Position numbers and translations under genes: made by a program
Assembly: GCF_001557325.1 (NCBI RefSeq)
Contig: NZ_LSJS01000149.1
Coordinates: forward strand, 1 to 13,962
Direction of reading: 5' to 3'
Origin: Erythrobacter donghaensis
Lineage (GTDB): Bacteria; Pseudomonadota; Alphaproteobacteria; Sphingomonadales; Sphingomonadaceae
Length of the DNA stretch: 13,962 nt
Part shown: in pieces, positions 1 to 10,197 of the stretch
Position numbering within the stretch: position 1 is the first letter of the stretch
Layout of the letters: the number at the start of each line of letters is the position of its first letter
Notes under the pieces: generated by a model
The model's database searches: none
The model's input: the letters and a program-made list of their open reading frames with translations, nothing else
Told to the model about the DNA's origin: nothing

Positions 1-1
1 C

Positions 2-568
2 CCGCCGGTGACCGCGCCGACGCGCCACGGTTTCGGCTCGACCATCATCACCCGCTCGATCCCGCACGACCTGCAGGGCGAGGCCGACGTGCGCTACCGG
101 CTGGCCGGGGTCGAGGCCGATTTCCTGATCCCGGCGCGCTATCTTGCCGCCCCTGATGCGGACTGGCGCCGCCTGCCCGCACCCCCGCCCGATCCGATGC
201 GCGCCGACCGCCTGCCCCCCGATGCGCCCCGGCGGGTGCTGGTGGTCGAGGATTCGATCATCATCGCGCTCGATACCGAGGAGAACCTGAAGCGCCTCGG
301 GGTTGCCGAAGTGCGGCTCGAAAGCTCGGTCACCGGCGCGCTCGCGGCAATCGCCGATGATCCGCCGGACTTCGCGATCATCGACTTCAACCTCGGCGGC
401 GAAAGCTCCGGACCGATCGCCGATGCCCTGCGCGCGGCGGGCGTGCGCTTCGTGCTGGCGACGGGCTATGCCGAGGGAACGGGCCAGTTCGAGCGACTCG
501 GCGCCGAGGCCGTGCTGCGCAAGCCCTTCGGCATGACCGAGATCGAAAGGTTGCTGGTCGGCGCGTGA
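2..568 (+). CDS. HWE-family histidine kinase with C-terminal receiver domain (3' part only)
   Basis: The gene is cut by the left window edge; the frame stays open to base 2 (two Pro codons precede the GTG at 8), so that GTG is probably internal. Numbering from it, residues 1-45 (PTRHGFGST... then a short strand ending in FLIP) resemble the extreme C-terminus of the ATPase domain of HWE/HisKA_2-type kinases. A proline-rich linker (about 50-75) follows. Residues 77-186 are a receiver domain: acidic pocket VLVVED (77-82), phosphoacceptor D126 in IIDFNLGG, T152 in LATGYAEG, and conserved K172 in LRKPF. It is therefore a hybrid kinase that may be regulated by, or pass phosphate to, its own receiver. 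HWE kinases are commonly light or stress sensors in alphaproteobacteria; the sensor part is outside the window, so the signal is unknown. No output domain follows the receiver. The gene ends in TGA at 566-568 and converges on manA. Confidence 0.85.
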   Translation, partial: PPVTAPTRHGFGSTIITRSIPHDLQGEADVRYRLAGVEADFLIPARYLAAPDADWRRLPAPPPDPMRADRLPPDAPRRVLVVEDSIIIALDTEENLKRLGVAEVRLESSVTGALAAIADDPPDFAIIDFNLGGESSGPIADALRAAGVRFVLATGYAEGTGQFERLGAEAVLRKPFGMTEIERLLVGA

Positions 569-588
569 GCTATTGCGGGGGCAATAGC
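569..588. terminator. Perfect 8-bp hairpin after the kinase stop codon
   Basis: GCTATTGC (569-576) and its exact reverse complement GCAATAGC (581-588) flank a GGGG loop, starting directly after the TGA of the upstream gene. It could act as an RNA hairpin between two convergent genes, but neither side has a T-run, so it is not a textbook intrinsic terminator. mRNA end protection or Rho-assisted termination are alternatives. Confidence 0.45.
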
Positions 589-599
589 GATGTTCTGTA

Positions 600-619
600 A
601 ATGTTTCACGTGAAACATT
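600..619. other. parS: parS centromere-like site (ParB-binding palindrome)
   Basis: Bases 600-619 read AATGTTTCACGTGAAACATT, a perfect 20-bp palindrome. The inner 16 bases (602-617, TGTTTCACGTGAAACA) match the widely conserved parS consensus bound by chromosomal ParB. In known systems ParB loads at parS, spreads as a CTP-dependent clamp, and with ParA segregates the origin region; parS sites usually cluster near oriC. It sits in the 60-bp gap between two convergent stop codons, a typical placement that leaves both genes intact. parA, parB and oriC are not in this window, so they should lie nearby but outside it. Chance occurrence of a perfect 16-mer is very unlikely. Confidence 0.9.
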
Positions 620-628
620 GCGGGGACA

Positions 629-1429
629 TCACGCCGCCCGGGTGAGCAGGGTCACTTCCGCCGCGCCGAAATCGAGGCTGGCGAGCCCGTCCGCCACCAG
701 GCACTCCCCCGCGCCCGCCCGCGCCGATCCGTCGCACGCCGCCACCTCGCCTGCGAGCGGCAGCACCAGCAGCGCGCCCCGGTAGTCCGCGAGCGTCGCC
801 GCATCGGGCGCGCCTTCGACGCGGTCGAGCCGGAAATGCGGGCCATCGACCAGCACCTGCCCGGCGGCAATCGAACGCTTGTGCTGTGCCGCGTAAGGAG
901 CCCCCGAAGCGACAGCCAGGGCCCGCTCCAGATGCAATTCGCGCGGGCGGCCATAATCGTAGAGGCGGAAGGTGGTGTCGCTGGTCTGCTGCACCTCGAC
1001 CAGCGCGAGGCCCGGCCCGATCGCGTGGACCGTGCCAGCCGGCAGGTAGAACAGGTCGCCGGGGCGCGCCGGGTGCCAGGTCAGCAGGTCTTCGATGGTG
1101 CCGTCCTTCGCTGCCGCTTCGATCTCGGCAGCGGTCACCTCACGCTCGAACCCGATCGCGAGGCGCGCATCGGGCGCGGCATCGAGCACCAGCCAGCACT
1201 CCTCCTTCCCCGCCTCGCCTGCGATGGCGGTGGCATCGGAGGGGTGCACCTGAACCGACAATTTCTCGCTCGTGAACAGATACTTGACCAGCACCTGCGG
1301 GACTTCGACCGGGGGTTCGAACCAGATCTCGCCGATCCGTGCCCCCGCAGGCGCGGCGAAGGGCGCGGGCAGCGTGTCGCGGCCCCAGACCTTCTCGACC
1401 ATCTTCGTCGGGAGCTGGCGTGCGGTCAC
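629..1429 (-). CDS. manA: Mannose-6-phosphate isomerase, class I (cupin type)
   Basis: A 266-residue zinc isomerase that interconverts fructose-6-phosphate and mannose-6-phosphate in the cytoplasm. The class I cupin signature is intact: Q60 and H62 in SVQVHPSD, E77 in KEECW and H135 in PAGTVHAIG are the expected zinc ligands. The catalytic-region FRLYDYGR motif follows (about 154-161). The N-terminal KMVEKVWGRD and GEIWFEPP motifs are also typical of the short bacterial class I enzymes. The frame is open further upstream to 1516, but that extension overlaps manC and is Arg/Gly/His-rich shadow sequence. I chose the GTG at 1429-1427, which overlaps the manC stop as GTGA (1426-1429) and implies translational coupling; homology also begins just inside it. 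The stop is TGA at 631-629, 10 bp from the parS palindrome. Its product feeds phosphomannomutase (not in the window) and then ManC. Confidence 0.93.
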   Translation of the reverse strand: MTARQLPTKMVEKVWGRDTLPAPFAAPAGARIGEIWFEPPVEVPQVLVKYLFTSEKLSVQVHPSDATAIAGEAGKEECWLVLDAAPDARLAIGFEREVTAAEIEAAAKDGTIEDLLTWHPARPGDLFYLPAGTVHAIGPGLALVEVQQTSDTTFRLYDYGRPRELHLERALAVASGAPYAAQHKRSIAAGQVLVDGPHFRLDRVEGAPDAATLADYRGALLVLPLAGEVAACDGSARAGAGECLVADGLASLDFGAAEVTLLTRAA

Positions 1430-2466
1430 TGGTTCACCGCCCCGGGCAGCTTGCCCACGGCCTGCGCGCCCACGCGCGTGGTGACCAGCACCTCGCCGCC
1501 CGAGACGATGATGCACACGCCCTCGAGGCCGACGGCCGAGATGCGCGGGCCATCGGTGGTGGCAAAGACATCGCGGCAGGCGGCAAGGTCGACGCGCCCG
1601 CGCGCGACATTGCCGCCCGCGTCCGCCTCGCCCGCAAGCGCATCCGCGAGCGCGGCCCAGTTGCCGATGTCGGACCAGCCCATGTCGGCCGGGACCATCG
1701 CCGCGCGGGCGGTGTTTTCCATCACGGCATAGTCGATCGAGTCTCCCTCGATCGCGGCGAAAGGCTCGGGCGCCGGATGGAAGCGGGCGCCCTCTTCCTT
1801 TCCGCCGGCGACCGCCTCGGCTACCCGCCGCGCCATCTCGGGGCGGTGGGCGGCAAGCTCGGCGAGCAGGTGCCCGGCACGGAAGGCGAAGATCCCGCCG
1901 TTCCAGGAATACTCCCCGCTGGCGAGATATTCGCGCGCACGCTCGAGATCGGGCTTCTCGACGAACTGCCGGATCGCGTAGCCGCCCGCGAGCGGTTCGC
2001 CGCGCCGCAGGTAGCCGTAGCCGGTCTCGGGGCGGTCGGCGGCGATGCCGAAGCTGACGAGCCAGTCCTCGCGCGCCAGCGCCGCAGCGGCGAGCGCGGC
2101 GGCGCGGAAGGCGGCGCTGTCGGCGATGTGGTGGTCGCTCGGGCAGACCAGCATCACCGCGTCCTCGGGCAGCAGCGCGGCGGCGAGCGCGATGGCCGGG
2201 GCGGTGTTCTTCGCGGCCGGCTCGATCACCAGCCGCGCGCCGGGCGTTTGCCCAAGCTGTGCGGTGATGAGGTCGGCATGGGCGGCGCCTGCCACCACCA
2301 TCGGCGCAGCGAAGCGATCGTCACCCGCGACGCGGCGCACCGCCTGCTCGAACAGGGTCTCCTCGCTCACCAGTGGGAGGAACGGCTTGGGCACGGCCTT
2401 GCGGCTCACCGGCCACAGCCGCGTCCCGCTGCCGCCGCACAGAATAACCGGATGGATCACCGACAC
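1426..2466 (-). CDS. manC: Mannose-1-phosphate guanylyltransferase (GDP-mannose pyrophosphorylase)
   Basis: A 346-residue cytoplasmic nucleotidyltransferase that makes GDP-mannose from mannose-1-phosphate and GTP, for exopolysaccharide, LPS or glycoprotein sugars. Motifs in order: GGSGTRLWP (11-19) with K27 in the PKPF signature; EPAAKNTAPA (82-91); the PSDHHI metal/nucleotide site (109-114); FVEKP (168-172); SWNGGIF (187-193); SIDYAVME (243-250); GWSDIGNW (263-270). It is monofunctional. The bifunctional ManC/AlgA proteins are about 470 residues with a C-terminal type II isomerase cupin; here the domain is missing and a separate class I isomerase gene follows with a 4-bp overlap. The start is GTG at 2466; a second in-frame GTG at 2460 has a closer GAAGG and is an alternative. 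The 105-bp gap to the upstream TonB-like gene holds only a weak promoter-like pair (TATAGC-like on the minus strand at 2502-2497), so transcription could be joint or separate. Confidence 0.94.
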   Translation of the reverse strand: MSVIHPVILCGGSGTRLWPVSRKAVPKPFLPLVSEETLFEQAVRRVAGDDRFAAPMVVAGAAHADLITAQLGQTPGARLVIEPAAKNTAPAIALAAALLPEDAVMLVCPSDHHIADSAAFRAAALAAAALAREDWLVSFGIAADRPETGYGYLRRGEPLAGGYAIRQFVEKPDLERAREYLASGEYSWNGGIFAFRAGHLLAELAAHRPEMARRVAEAVAGGKEEGARFHPAPEPFAAIEGDSIDYAVMENTARAAMVPADMGWSDIGNWAALADALAGEADAGGNVARGRVDLAACRDVFATTDGPRISAVGLEGVCIIVSGGEVLVTTRVGAQAVGKLPGAVNQ

Positions 2467-2551
2467 CTTCGCAAAGCCCCCTTCGTGCTGATGCGGGCTA
2501 TATCAGCCGGAAGACGCGATGCCACTGCCAAGTGCTCGTCCAGCCGCATCT

Positions 2552-2571
2552 GCCGCGCATCCGGGCGCGGC
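2552..2571 (-). terminator. Hairpin directly after the TonB-like gene
   Basis: Arms 2552-2558 and 2565-2571 (GCCGCGC / GCGCGGC) form a perfect 7-bp GC stem with a 6-base loop, abutting the stop codon of the TonB-like gene. No T-run follows on the minus strand, so it may be only a partial terminator or an mRNA 3'-end structure between the TonB-like gene and manC. Confidence 0.3.
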
Positions 2572-3294
2572 TCAGAACCACTGCTGGCGCCAGTAGAAGG
2601 GCGCTGCGACCGGATTGCCGCTCGCGTCCGTCGCCGGGCGAAAGCCGAGGCGGCTTTCGACCAGCTGGCAGGTGATGCGGTCGGCTTGCGGATCGGGGCT
2701 CGGGCGGACGATGGCGCAGTCGCGCGCGCGGCCCTCGGGGGTGACGGTGACGCGCACGATCACCTGCGTGCCGCGCCGCGCCTCGCGCCCGCCCGGAGGG
2801 ACGGGGAAATCGCGCGCATTGTCGATCGTGCCGGAGATGTGGACCGGCTTGGAGACCGCCACCCCGCCGCGCCCGCTCCCGGCATTGCCGCTGCCGGTGC
2901 CGGTGCCGCTCCCCGCTGCGCCCGTGCCCTCGCCCGCCGCCGCCCCGCCCGAGCGGCTCGCCGTGCCGGTCGAGGAGGCACGGGGCAGGACGACATCCTC
3001 CTTGAGCCGCCGCTGCGGCACCTCTGCCGCGACCGGCCTTGCCACCGCCTCGCGGCCCGGCGCGCCTTGCGCCCCCTCGTCCGGCTCGGCGCGGTTCTCG
3101 GGCGGCGGCGGGGCAGGCTCGGGCGCGGCGATGTCGAAGGCCGCGACCACCTGCCGCTCGACCGAGGCGGTGATGTCGGGCGCGAAGGCACGCGCGAGGC
3201 CATAGAGCGCGGCGGCATGGAGGACCACCAGCCCCGCCACCACCGGCCAGCGCAGCCGGCGCTTCTGCGCGCTGTAGAGTTGTCCGCTTGCCAT
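2572..3294 (-). CDS. TonB-family protein (energy-transducer-like)
   Basis: A 240-residue protein with TonB architecture. It has a short basic cytoplasmic tail (KRRLR, 11-15), one N-terminal membrane anchor (about 17-37), and a proline/acidic periplasmic stretch (EPAPPPPENRAEPDE, 59-73). A Gly/Ser/Thr-rich linker (about 109-144, GTGAAGSGTGTGSG...) follows, then a C-terminal TonB-like alpha/beta domain (about 152-240) with the strand pattern TQVIVRVTVTPEGRARDCAIVRPS and an aromatic end YWRQQWF. C193 and C209 could pair. Known TonB proteins span the periplasm and pass ExbB-ExbD energy to outer-membrane receptors. No exbB/exbD genes are adjacent, so it is either a secondary TonB sharing ExbBD encoded elsewhere or a TonB-domain protein with another role. 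The ATG at 3294-3292 is the only sensible start, just before the anchor. It is divergent from the hybrid kinase. A partner could be the receptor at 6850-10197, but that is inference. Confidence 0.8.
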   Translation of the reverse strand: MASGQLYSAQKRRLRWPVVAGLVVLHAAALYGLARAFAPDITASVERQVVAAFDIAAPEPAPPPPENRAEPDEGAQGAPGREAVARPVAAEVPQRRLKEDVVLPRASSTGTASRSGGAAAGEGTGAAGSGTGTGSGNAGSGRGGVAVSKPVHISGTIDNARDFPVPPGGREARRGTQVIVRVTVTPEGRARDCAIVRPSPDPQADRITCQLVESRLGFRPATDASGNPVAAPFYWRQQWF

Positions 3295-3646
3295 GCCGTC
3301 CGGCTGCCCGCTCCAGATTGGTCGGATTCGGATGCGGTTGTCTCCGCAAACCTTGCGCGAGGCTTATAACAGCCGCGCAGCAATTGGCGATGGAGCGCAC
3401 ACGATCGAGCGCGCACTGGATCACGAGCAGCACCCGGGCAGCGATGCGCCGGATGCCGATGACGACCGCTCCCCGCATGACGGGGATCCGGCGCGCACGC
3501 GCGCGTCCGCTGCAGGCGCGCCCGCGTCCGAGGGCGCCGCATCCGATCCGCTCGCATCCCATTCTTCGGCGTCCGGTTCCCTCGGCCGCCCGGCAAGCCG
3601 GGCCACATCCGCGCGCGCGGCGGCGACGGGATCGGCACGGCGCCGG
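3295..3646. other. Divergent upstream region between TonB-like gene and hybrid kinase
   Basis: The kinase frame is open through this whole stretch (to an ATG at 3293). However, its third codon positions are less GC-biased here than in the kinase body, the encoded residues are low-complexity (Ala/Ser/Asp/Arg), and no domain is recognisable until after 3647. I therefore treat it mainly as leader/promoter DNA, with the caveat that the kinase might start at the in-frame ATG 3332. The clearest element is the AT-rich CTTATAAC patch at 3363-3370. I see no other gene, repeat or RNA in it. Confidence 0.45.
3363..3371 (-). promoter_or_regulatory. Candidate extended -10 promoter for the TonB-like gene
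   Basis: Read on the minus strand, bases 3371-3363 give TGTTATAAG, an extended -10 (TG, one base, then TATAAG) about 70 bases upstream of the ATG at 3294. No good -35 is visible, which fits extended -10 promoters. The same AT-rich patch reads TATAAC on the plus strand (3365-3370) and could serve the kinase, but the nearest -35-like TTGTCT (3338-3343) is 21 bases away, too far for a standard sigma-70 promoter. Confidence 0.3.
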
Positions 3647-6652
<3,006 letters not shown>

Positions 6653-6721
6653 GCGCGAAGAGGCCTGCGCCCGCGCGCGCCGGCCGGGCTCCTCGACATG
6701 CCGACAGATGCCCCGCCGCCC

Positions 6722-6737
6722 CGTCCCGCCCGGGACG
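6722..6737. repeat. Small inverted repeat downstream of the hybrid kinase
   Basis: CGTCCC (6722-6727) and GGGACG (6732-6737) form a 6-bp stem with a 4-base loop. A second, longer-range pairing lies at 6752-6759 / 6779-6786 (GCATCCCC / GGGGATGC). Neither is followed by a T-run on the plus strand. They may stabilise the kinase mRNA end, but nothing proves a terminator. The 6653-6849 gap holds no gene. Confidence 0.3.
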
Positions 6738-6788
6738 GAGCGCCTGCTGCCGCATCCCCGGCCCGTGCCCCGGCGGCGGGGGATGCCC

Positions 6789-6821
6789 AAAGCAAAAGGG
6801 CGGCCCGCTGCCGGGCCGCCC
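6789..6821 (-). terminator. Intrinsic terminator of the TonB-dependent receptor gene
   Basis: Arms GGGCGGCCCG (6798-6807) and CGGGCCGCCC (6812-6821) give a perfect 10-bp GC-rich stem with a 4-base loop. On the minus strand it is followed by TTTTGCTTT (6797-6789). It begins about 28 bases after the receptor stop codon, which fits a Rho-independent terminator for that gene. On the plus strand the following sequence is only weakly T-rich, so termination of the kinase mRNA here is possible but less efficient. Confidence 0.8.
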
Positions 6822-6849
6822 TCTCGTCTGTTCCGACTGATCGCTGCGA

Positions 6850-9800
6850 TCAGAACTTGACGCGCACCCCGAAGCGGACGCCCCACAGCGAACCGTTGAT
6901 CTGGGTCGCTTCCACCGGCGGCGTGAAGCTGCTGCCCGACCGGTTGGCGTAGAGGTACTGCGCACAGGGCTGAGCGGCGGTGGCCGTCGCCGAGCCCGGG
7001 GTGCCCTGCGGCGCGGTGAGGCAGGTCACGTTGACCACCTGCGCGGCGTAGGGGAAGCCGACCTGACGGATCGTGCCCCAGTCCTTGTCGATGAAGTTGA
7101 GGACGTTCTCCATCTCCGCCGAGAACTCGATCTTGCCGCCGAACACGAAGGGCACTTCCTGACGGACCGCGAGGTCGAGCTTGTGCACCCACGGGGTCTT
7201 GGCGATGTTCTTCGGCGCGATCTGGCCCTGATACTCCTTCAGCTCCGAATTCAGGATGAAGTTCTGGAAGCCGATGAAGTCGAAGTTCGGGGCATAGGCC
7301 ACCCGCGGGTCGGCCGTCGGGCTGCTGACGTTGGGCACGTAGATCAGACCGCGCTGGCTGCGGCCCTGCACCCCGAGCACCGCCGGACGGAAGGCACCGC
7401 CGGTCGGGTCGTTGAAGACGTAGCTGTACCTCTGGCCCGAGCGGACGTTGTAGAAGAACTCGACGCGGGTGTTGTTCTCGCCGAAGATCTCGCCGTCGAA
7501 ACCGAGACCCAGACGGAACTGGTGGTCGCGCTGGTAGTTCGAGATGCCCTGTGCCGAGAAGTTCGCATCATCCCCGACCACCGTGTTGGTGTAGTTCGAG
7601 AAGGCGACCGACGAGGTGCCGGGGTTCTGATCGGACACGTCCTGATAGGTGTAGGAGCCGTTGAGGAAGAAGCCCGCGTCCCACCGCTTGTTGAAGCGGG
7701 CGACGAGGTTCCAGCTGTCACCGAATTCGGTGTTGGTCAGCAGGATGTCGGTGTTCTGGCCGTTGATGTCCTGACCGGCGAGCGCGGTGTAGCGGACGCG
7801 GCCGTCGGGCAGCGTGCCGTTGGGCACCGAGCGCAGGTCGGTCCACTCGAGCGCGTTGTTGACCTTCGAGTAGATCACGTCGGCGCCGAAGTTCCAGCCG
7901 TCGCCCAGGAAGCTGCCGAGGTTGGCTTCGTAATCGACCGAAGCCGCGAAGCGCCAGGTCGAGGGCACGTCGAAGTCCGGATCGATCGCGTTGGTCGGCG
8001 CGGTCGCGGTGCCGGCGGTGCGGATCGCATCGATCAGCGACTGCGGCAGGCCGGTGCCGCCGGTGACGCCATTGAGCGTCGCCGCGCCGATGGCGTTGCG
8101 CTGCTCGGGGGTGAGGCTCAGGCCGGTGATGGTGAAGGTGTCCGGAGCGCCGCCGGTGCCGGGCACGCGGTTGACCTGGACACGGCCGAGCGTCGGACCG
8201 GGGTTCGAATAGCTGTTCGAGATCCACACCAGCGGGCTGCCGCCGCCGAACAGGCCCGCCGAACCGCGGATCTGGAGGCGATCGGTCGGCGCCCAGTTCA
8301 CCCCGAAGCGCGGCTGGAACAGGTCACGCGCGTTGAGGGTCGAGGTGTTGGTGAAGCCGAAGCGGTTGAGGAAGTCCTGGTTGAAGAACGGACGATCCGG
8401 CGAGTCGAACAGGTCGTAGCGCACCCCGGCGACCAGCGTCAGGGTGTCGGTCACGTCGATCGTGTCCGACAGGCCGAAGGTCCAGCTGTTGTTCTGGAAG
8501 TCGGCGGTGACGGTGTCGATCCCGCCGCGCAGCGGCACGGCGATGTCGAGGCTGTTGGCGCGCTGGGCCTGCAGGTCGGCGATGCTGTCGAAGTACCACG
8601 CACCCGAAACGCGCTGGGCGAAGAGGTTGCGCACGTCCTGACGGCGACGCTCGGCGATGAACTTCAGGGTGTGGTTGTTCGCCTTGAGGGTCGCGGCGAA
8701 CTCGATCGCCAGAGACTGGCTGTCGAGCTCGTTGGCCTGACGGCTGATGTCCGGGCCGAACTGGAGGCGCTGCTGGCCGGGGGAGCACTGCGATGCCGAG
8801 TTGCCGGGAGCGACTGTCGGGTTGGTCGGGTCGAGGCACACCAGGAACTGGCCGAAATCGCGGTTGCCGCCGATCGGCACCTGGAGACGCACGTAATCGG
8901 CATAGGAGACGCGCAGCACGGTCGAGAAGTTATCCGACCACTGGTTGTTCGACTGGAGGATGCCGAAGTGGTTGACCGCGCCCTGCGTGTAGTTGTTCGA
9001 CAGCAGGTTGTAGGTCGGGTTGGCGGCGGTGATCTGGCCGGTGCCGGTCTGGCCCGCGAGCAGCGAGGATTCGTTCCAGATGTAGGTCGCGGTCAGGCGG
9101 TGACCGTCGGCGACGTTCCAGTCGAGCTTGGTGACGAGCTTGTCGTCGCTTTCGACGATGTCGTTGGCAACGCCGAGCGTGTCGAAGTTGTAGACCGAAC
9201 TGGCGATCGAATTGATCTGGCTGATATCGGCATCGGTCAGGCCGAGCTGCGTGGGGTCGACGTCGGACGGGACGGTGTCACGGGTGCGCTCGTAGGTGAC
9301 CGCGAAGAACAGCTTGTCCTTGATGATCGGGCCGGTGACCTGCGCGGTGTAGATCTGCGATTCGAACGAGCCGACGCGGGTCAGTTCGCGCGCGCGGGTG
9401 CCGCGCAGATCGTCGTTCTGGTAGTAGGCGCCGCCCAGGAAGGTGAAGCGGTTGCCGCCCGACTTGAGCTGGGTGTTGATCGCGCCGCCCTGGAAGAAGC
9501 CCTGCTGGATGTCGACCGGCGCGGTCTCGACCGAGAATTCGCCGATCGCGTCAAGCGGCACCGGCCCGCGCGAGGACACGAGGCCGCCGGATTCGAGCCC
9601 GAAGGGGTCGCCGAAGGCCACACCGTCGACGGTGAAGCGGTTGAAGCGGTTGTTCTGCCCGGCAATGCTGATGGCGTTGCCGTTGGTGGCATCGAGCGTC
9701 ACCAGCGGATCGCGCGCGGCGAGGTTGCGGATGTCGCGCTGGACGTTGGCGACGCCGGCGATGTCGCGGGCGGTCAGCACGGTCGCGGGGCCGGTCGCGA

Positions 9801-10197
9801 GCGTGATCGCCGAGCGGACGCGGGCGCCGGTGACGACGATGGTCTGGCCCTGTTCGACCAGCGCGACGCTGATGCGCTGCGCCTGGCCGGCGGTCAGGAA
9901 GCCGATTTCCTGCGAGGCGATTTCATAACCGTCGGCCGAAACTTCGACGAGGAAGGGGCCGCCCAGACGCAGGCCGGCCGCGTTGAAGCTGCCGGCGGCG
10001 TCGGTGGTCTGGGTCGAGGTGGTGCCCGAGGGGACGTGGGTCACGGTCACGGTCGCACCGGCGATCGGCGCGCCGTTCTGGTCGGTGACGTCGCCGCGAA
10101 CCGACGAGGTGGTTTCCTGCGCGAAGGCGGGGGTTGCGATCGTGGTGGTCGCGGCGAGGCTGACGATGCTCGCGGCGAGGAGATACTTAAGCTTCAT
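6850..10197 (-). CDS. TonB-dependent receptor, Oar-like, with carboxypeptidase-regulatory-like N-terminal domain
   Basis: A 1115-residue outer-membrane active transporter. A signal peptide (1-26, KLK then a hydrophobic run, cleavage after PAFA) is followed by an Ig-like/carboxypeptidase-regulatory domain (about 32-115, VRGDVTDQNGAPIAGATV then an SFNAAGL turn), a TonB-box-like QTIVVTG (118-124), a plug (about 130-247) with FTVDGVAFGDP, and a long beta-barrel to the end. The barrel closes with WGVRFGVRVKF, matching the Phe-terminated outer-membrane beta-signal. Two Cys pairs (VCLDP...SQCSPG and TCLTAP...QPCAQY) probably form disulfide-closed extracellular loops. Oar-type receptors are large and their substrates are mostly unknown (peptides, sugars or other bulky ligands); nothing here fixes the substrate. 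The frame extends upstream to 10404, but I chose ATG 10197 because it starts the signal peptide and has AGGGG about 9 bases upstream. It lies downstream of the oxygenase gene with a 258-bp gap, so it probably has its own promoter. Confidence 0.94.
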   Translation of the reverse strand: MKLKYLLAASIVSLAATTTIATPAFAQETTSSVRGDVTDQNGAPIAGATVTVTHVPSGTTSTQTTDAAGSFNAAGLRLGGPFLVEVSADGYEIASQEIGFLTAGQAQRISVALVEQGQTIVVTGARVRSAITLATGPATVLTARDIAGVANVQRDIRNLAARDPLVTLDATNGNAISIAGQNNRFNRFTVDGVAFGDPFGLESGGLVSSRGPVPLDAIGEFSVETAPVDIQQGFFQGGAINTQLKSGGNRFTFLGGAYYQNDDLRGTRARELTRVGSFESQIYTAQVTGPIIKDKLFFAVTYERTRDTVPSDVDPTQLGLTDADISQINSIASSVYNFDTLGVANDIVESDDKLVTKLDWNVADGHRLTATYIWNESSLLAGQTGTGQITAANPTYNLLSNNYTQGAVNHFGILQSNNQWSDNFSTVLRVSYADYVRLQVPIGGNRDFGQFLVCLDPTNPTVAPGNSASQCSPGQQRLQFGPDISRQANELDSQSLAIEFAATLKANNHTLKFIAERRRQDVRNLFAQRVSGAWYFDSIADLQAQRANSLDIAVPLRGGIDTVTADFQNNSWTFGLSDTIDVTDTLTLVAGVRYDLFDSPDRPFFNQDFLNRFGFTNTSTLNARDLFQPRFGVNWAPTDRLQIRGSAGLFGGGSPLVWISNSYSNPGPTLGRVQVNRVPGTGGAPDTFTITGLSLTPEQRNAIGAATLNGVTGGTGLPQSLIDAIRTAGTATAPTNAIDPDFDVPSTWRFAASVDYEANLGSFLGDGWNFGADVIYSKVNNALEWTDLRSVPNGTLPDGRVRYTALAGQDINGQNTDILLTNTEFGDSWNLVARFNKRWDAGFFLNGSYTYQDVSDQNPGTSSVAFSNYTNTVVGDDANFSAQGISNYQRDHQFRLGLGFDGEIFGENNTRVEFFYNVRSGQRYSYVFNDPTGGAFRPAVLGVQGRSQRGLIYVPNVSSPTADPRVAYAPNFDFIGFQNFILNSELKEYQGQIAPKNIAKTPWVHKLDLAVRQEVPFVFGGKIEFSAEMENVLNFIDKDWGTIRQVGFPYAAQVVNVTCLTAPQGTPGSATATAAQPCAQYLYANRSGSSFTPPVEATQINGSLWGVRFGVRVKF

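Noticed and set aside
1430..1516. N-terminal extension of manA upstream of the GTG at 1429
   Set aside because: It overlaps manC in another frame, encodes Arg/Gly/His-rich sequence and lies before the start of isomerase homology.
1339..3369. A plus-strand open frame of 676 codons over manA, manC and the TonB-like gene
   Set aside because: It crosses three well-supported genes and has no recognisable domain; it is a GC-driven shadow.
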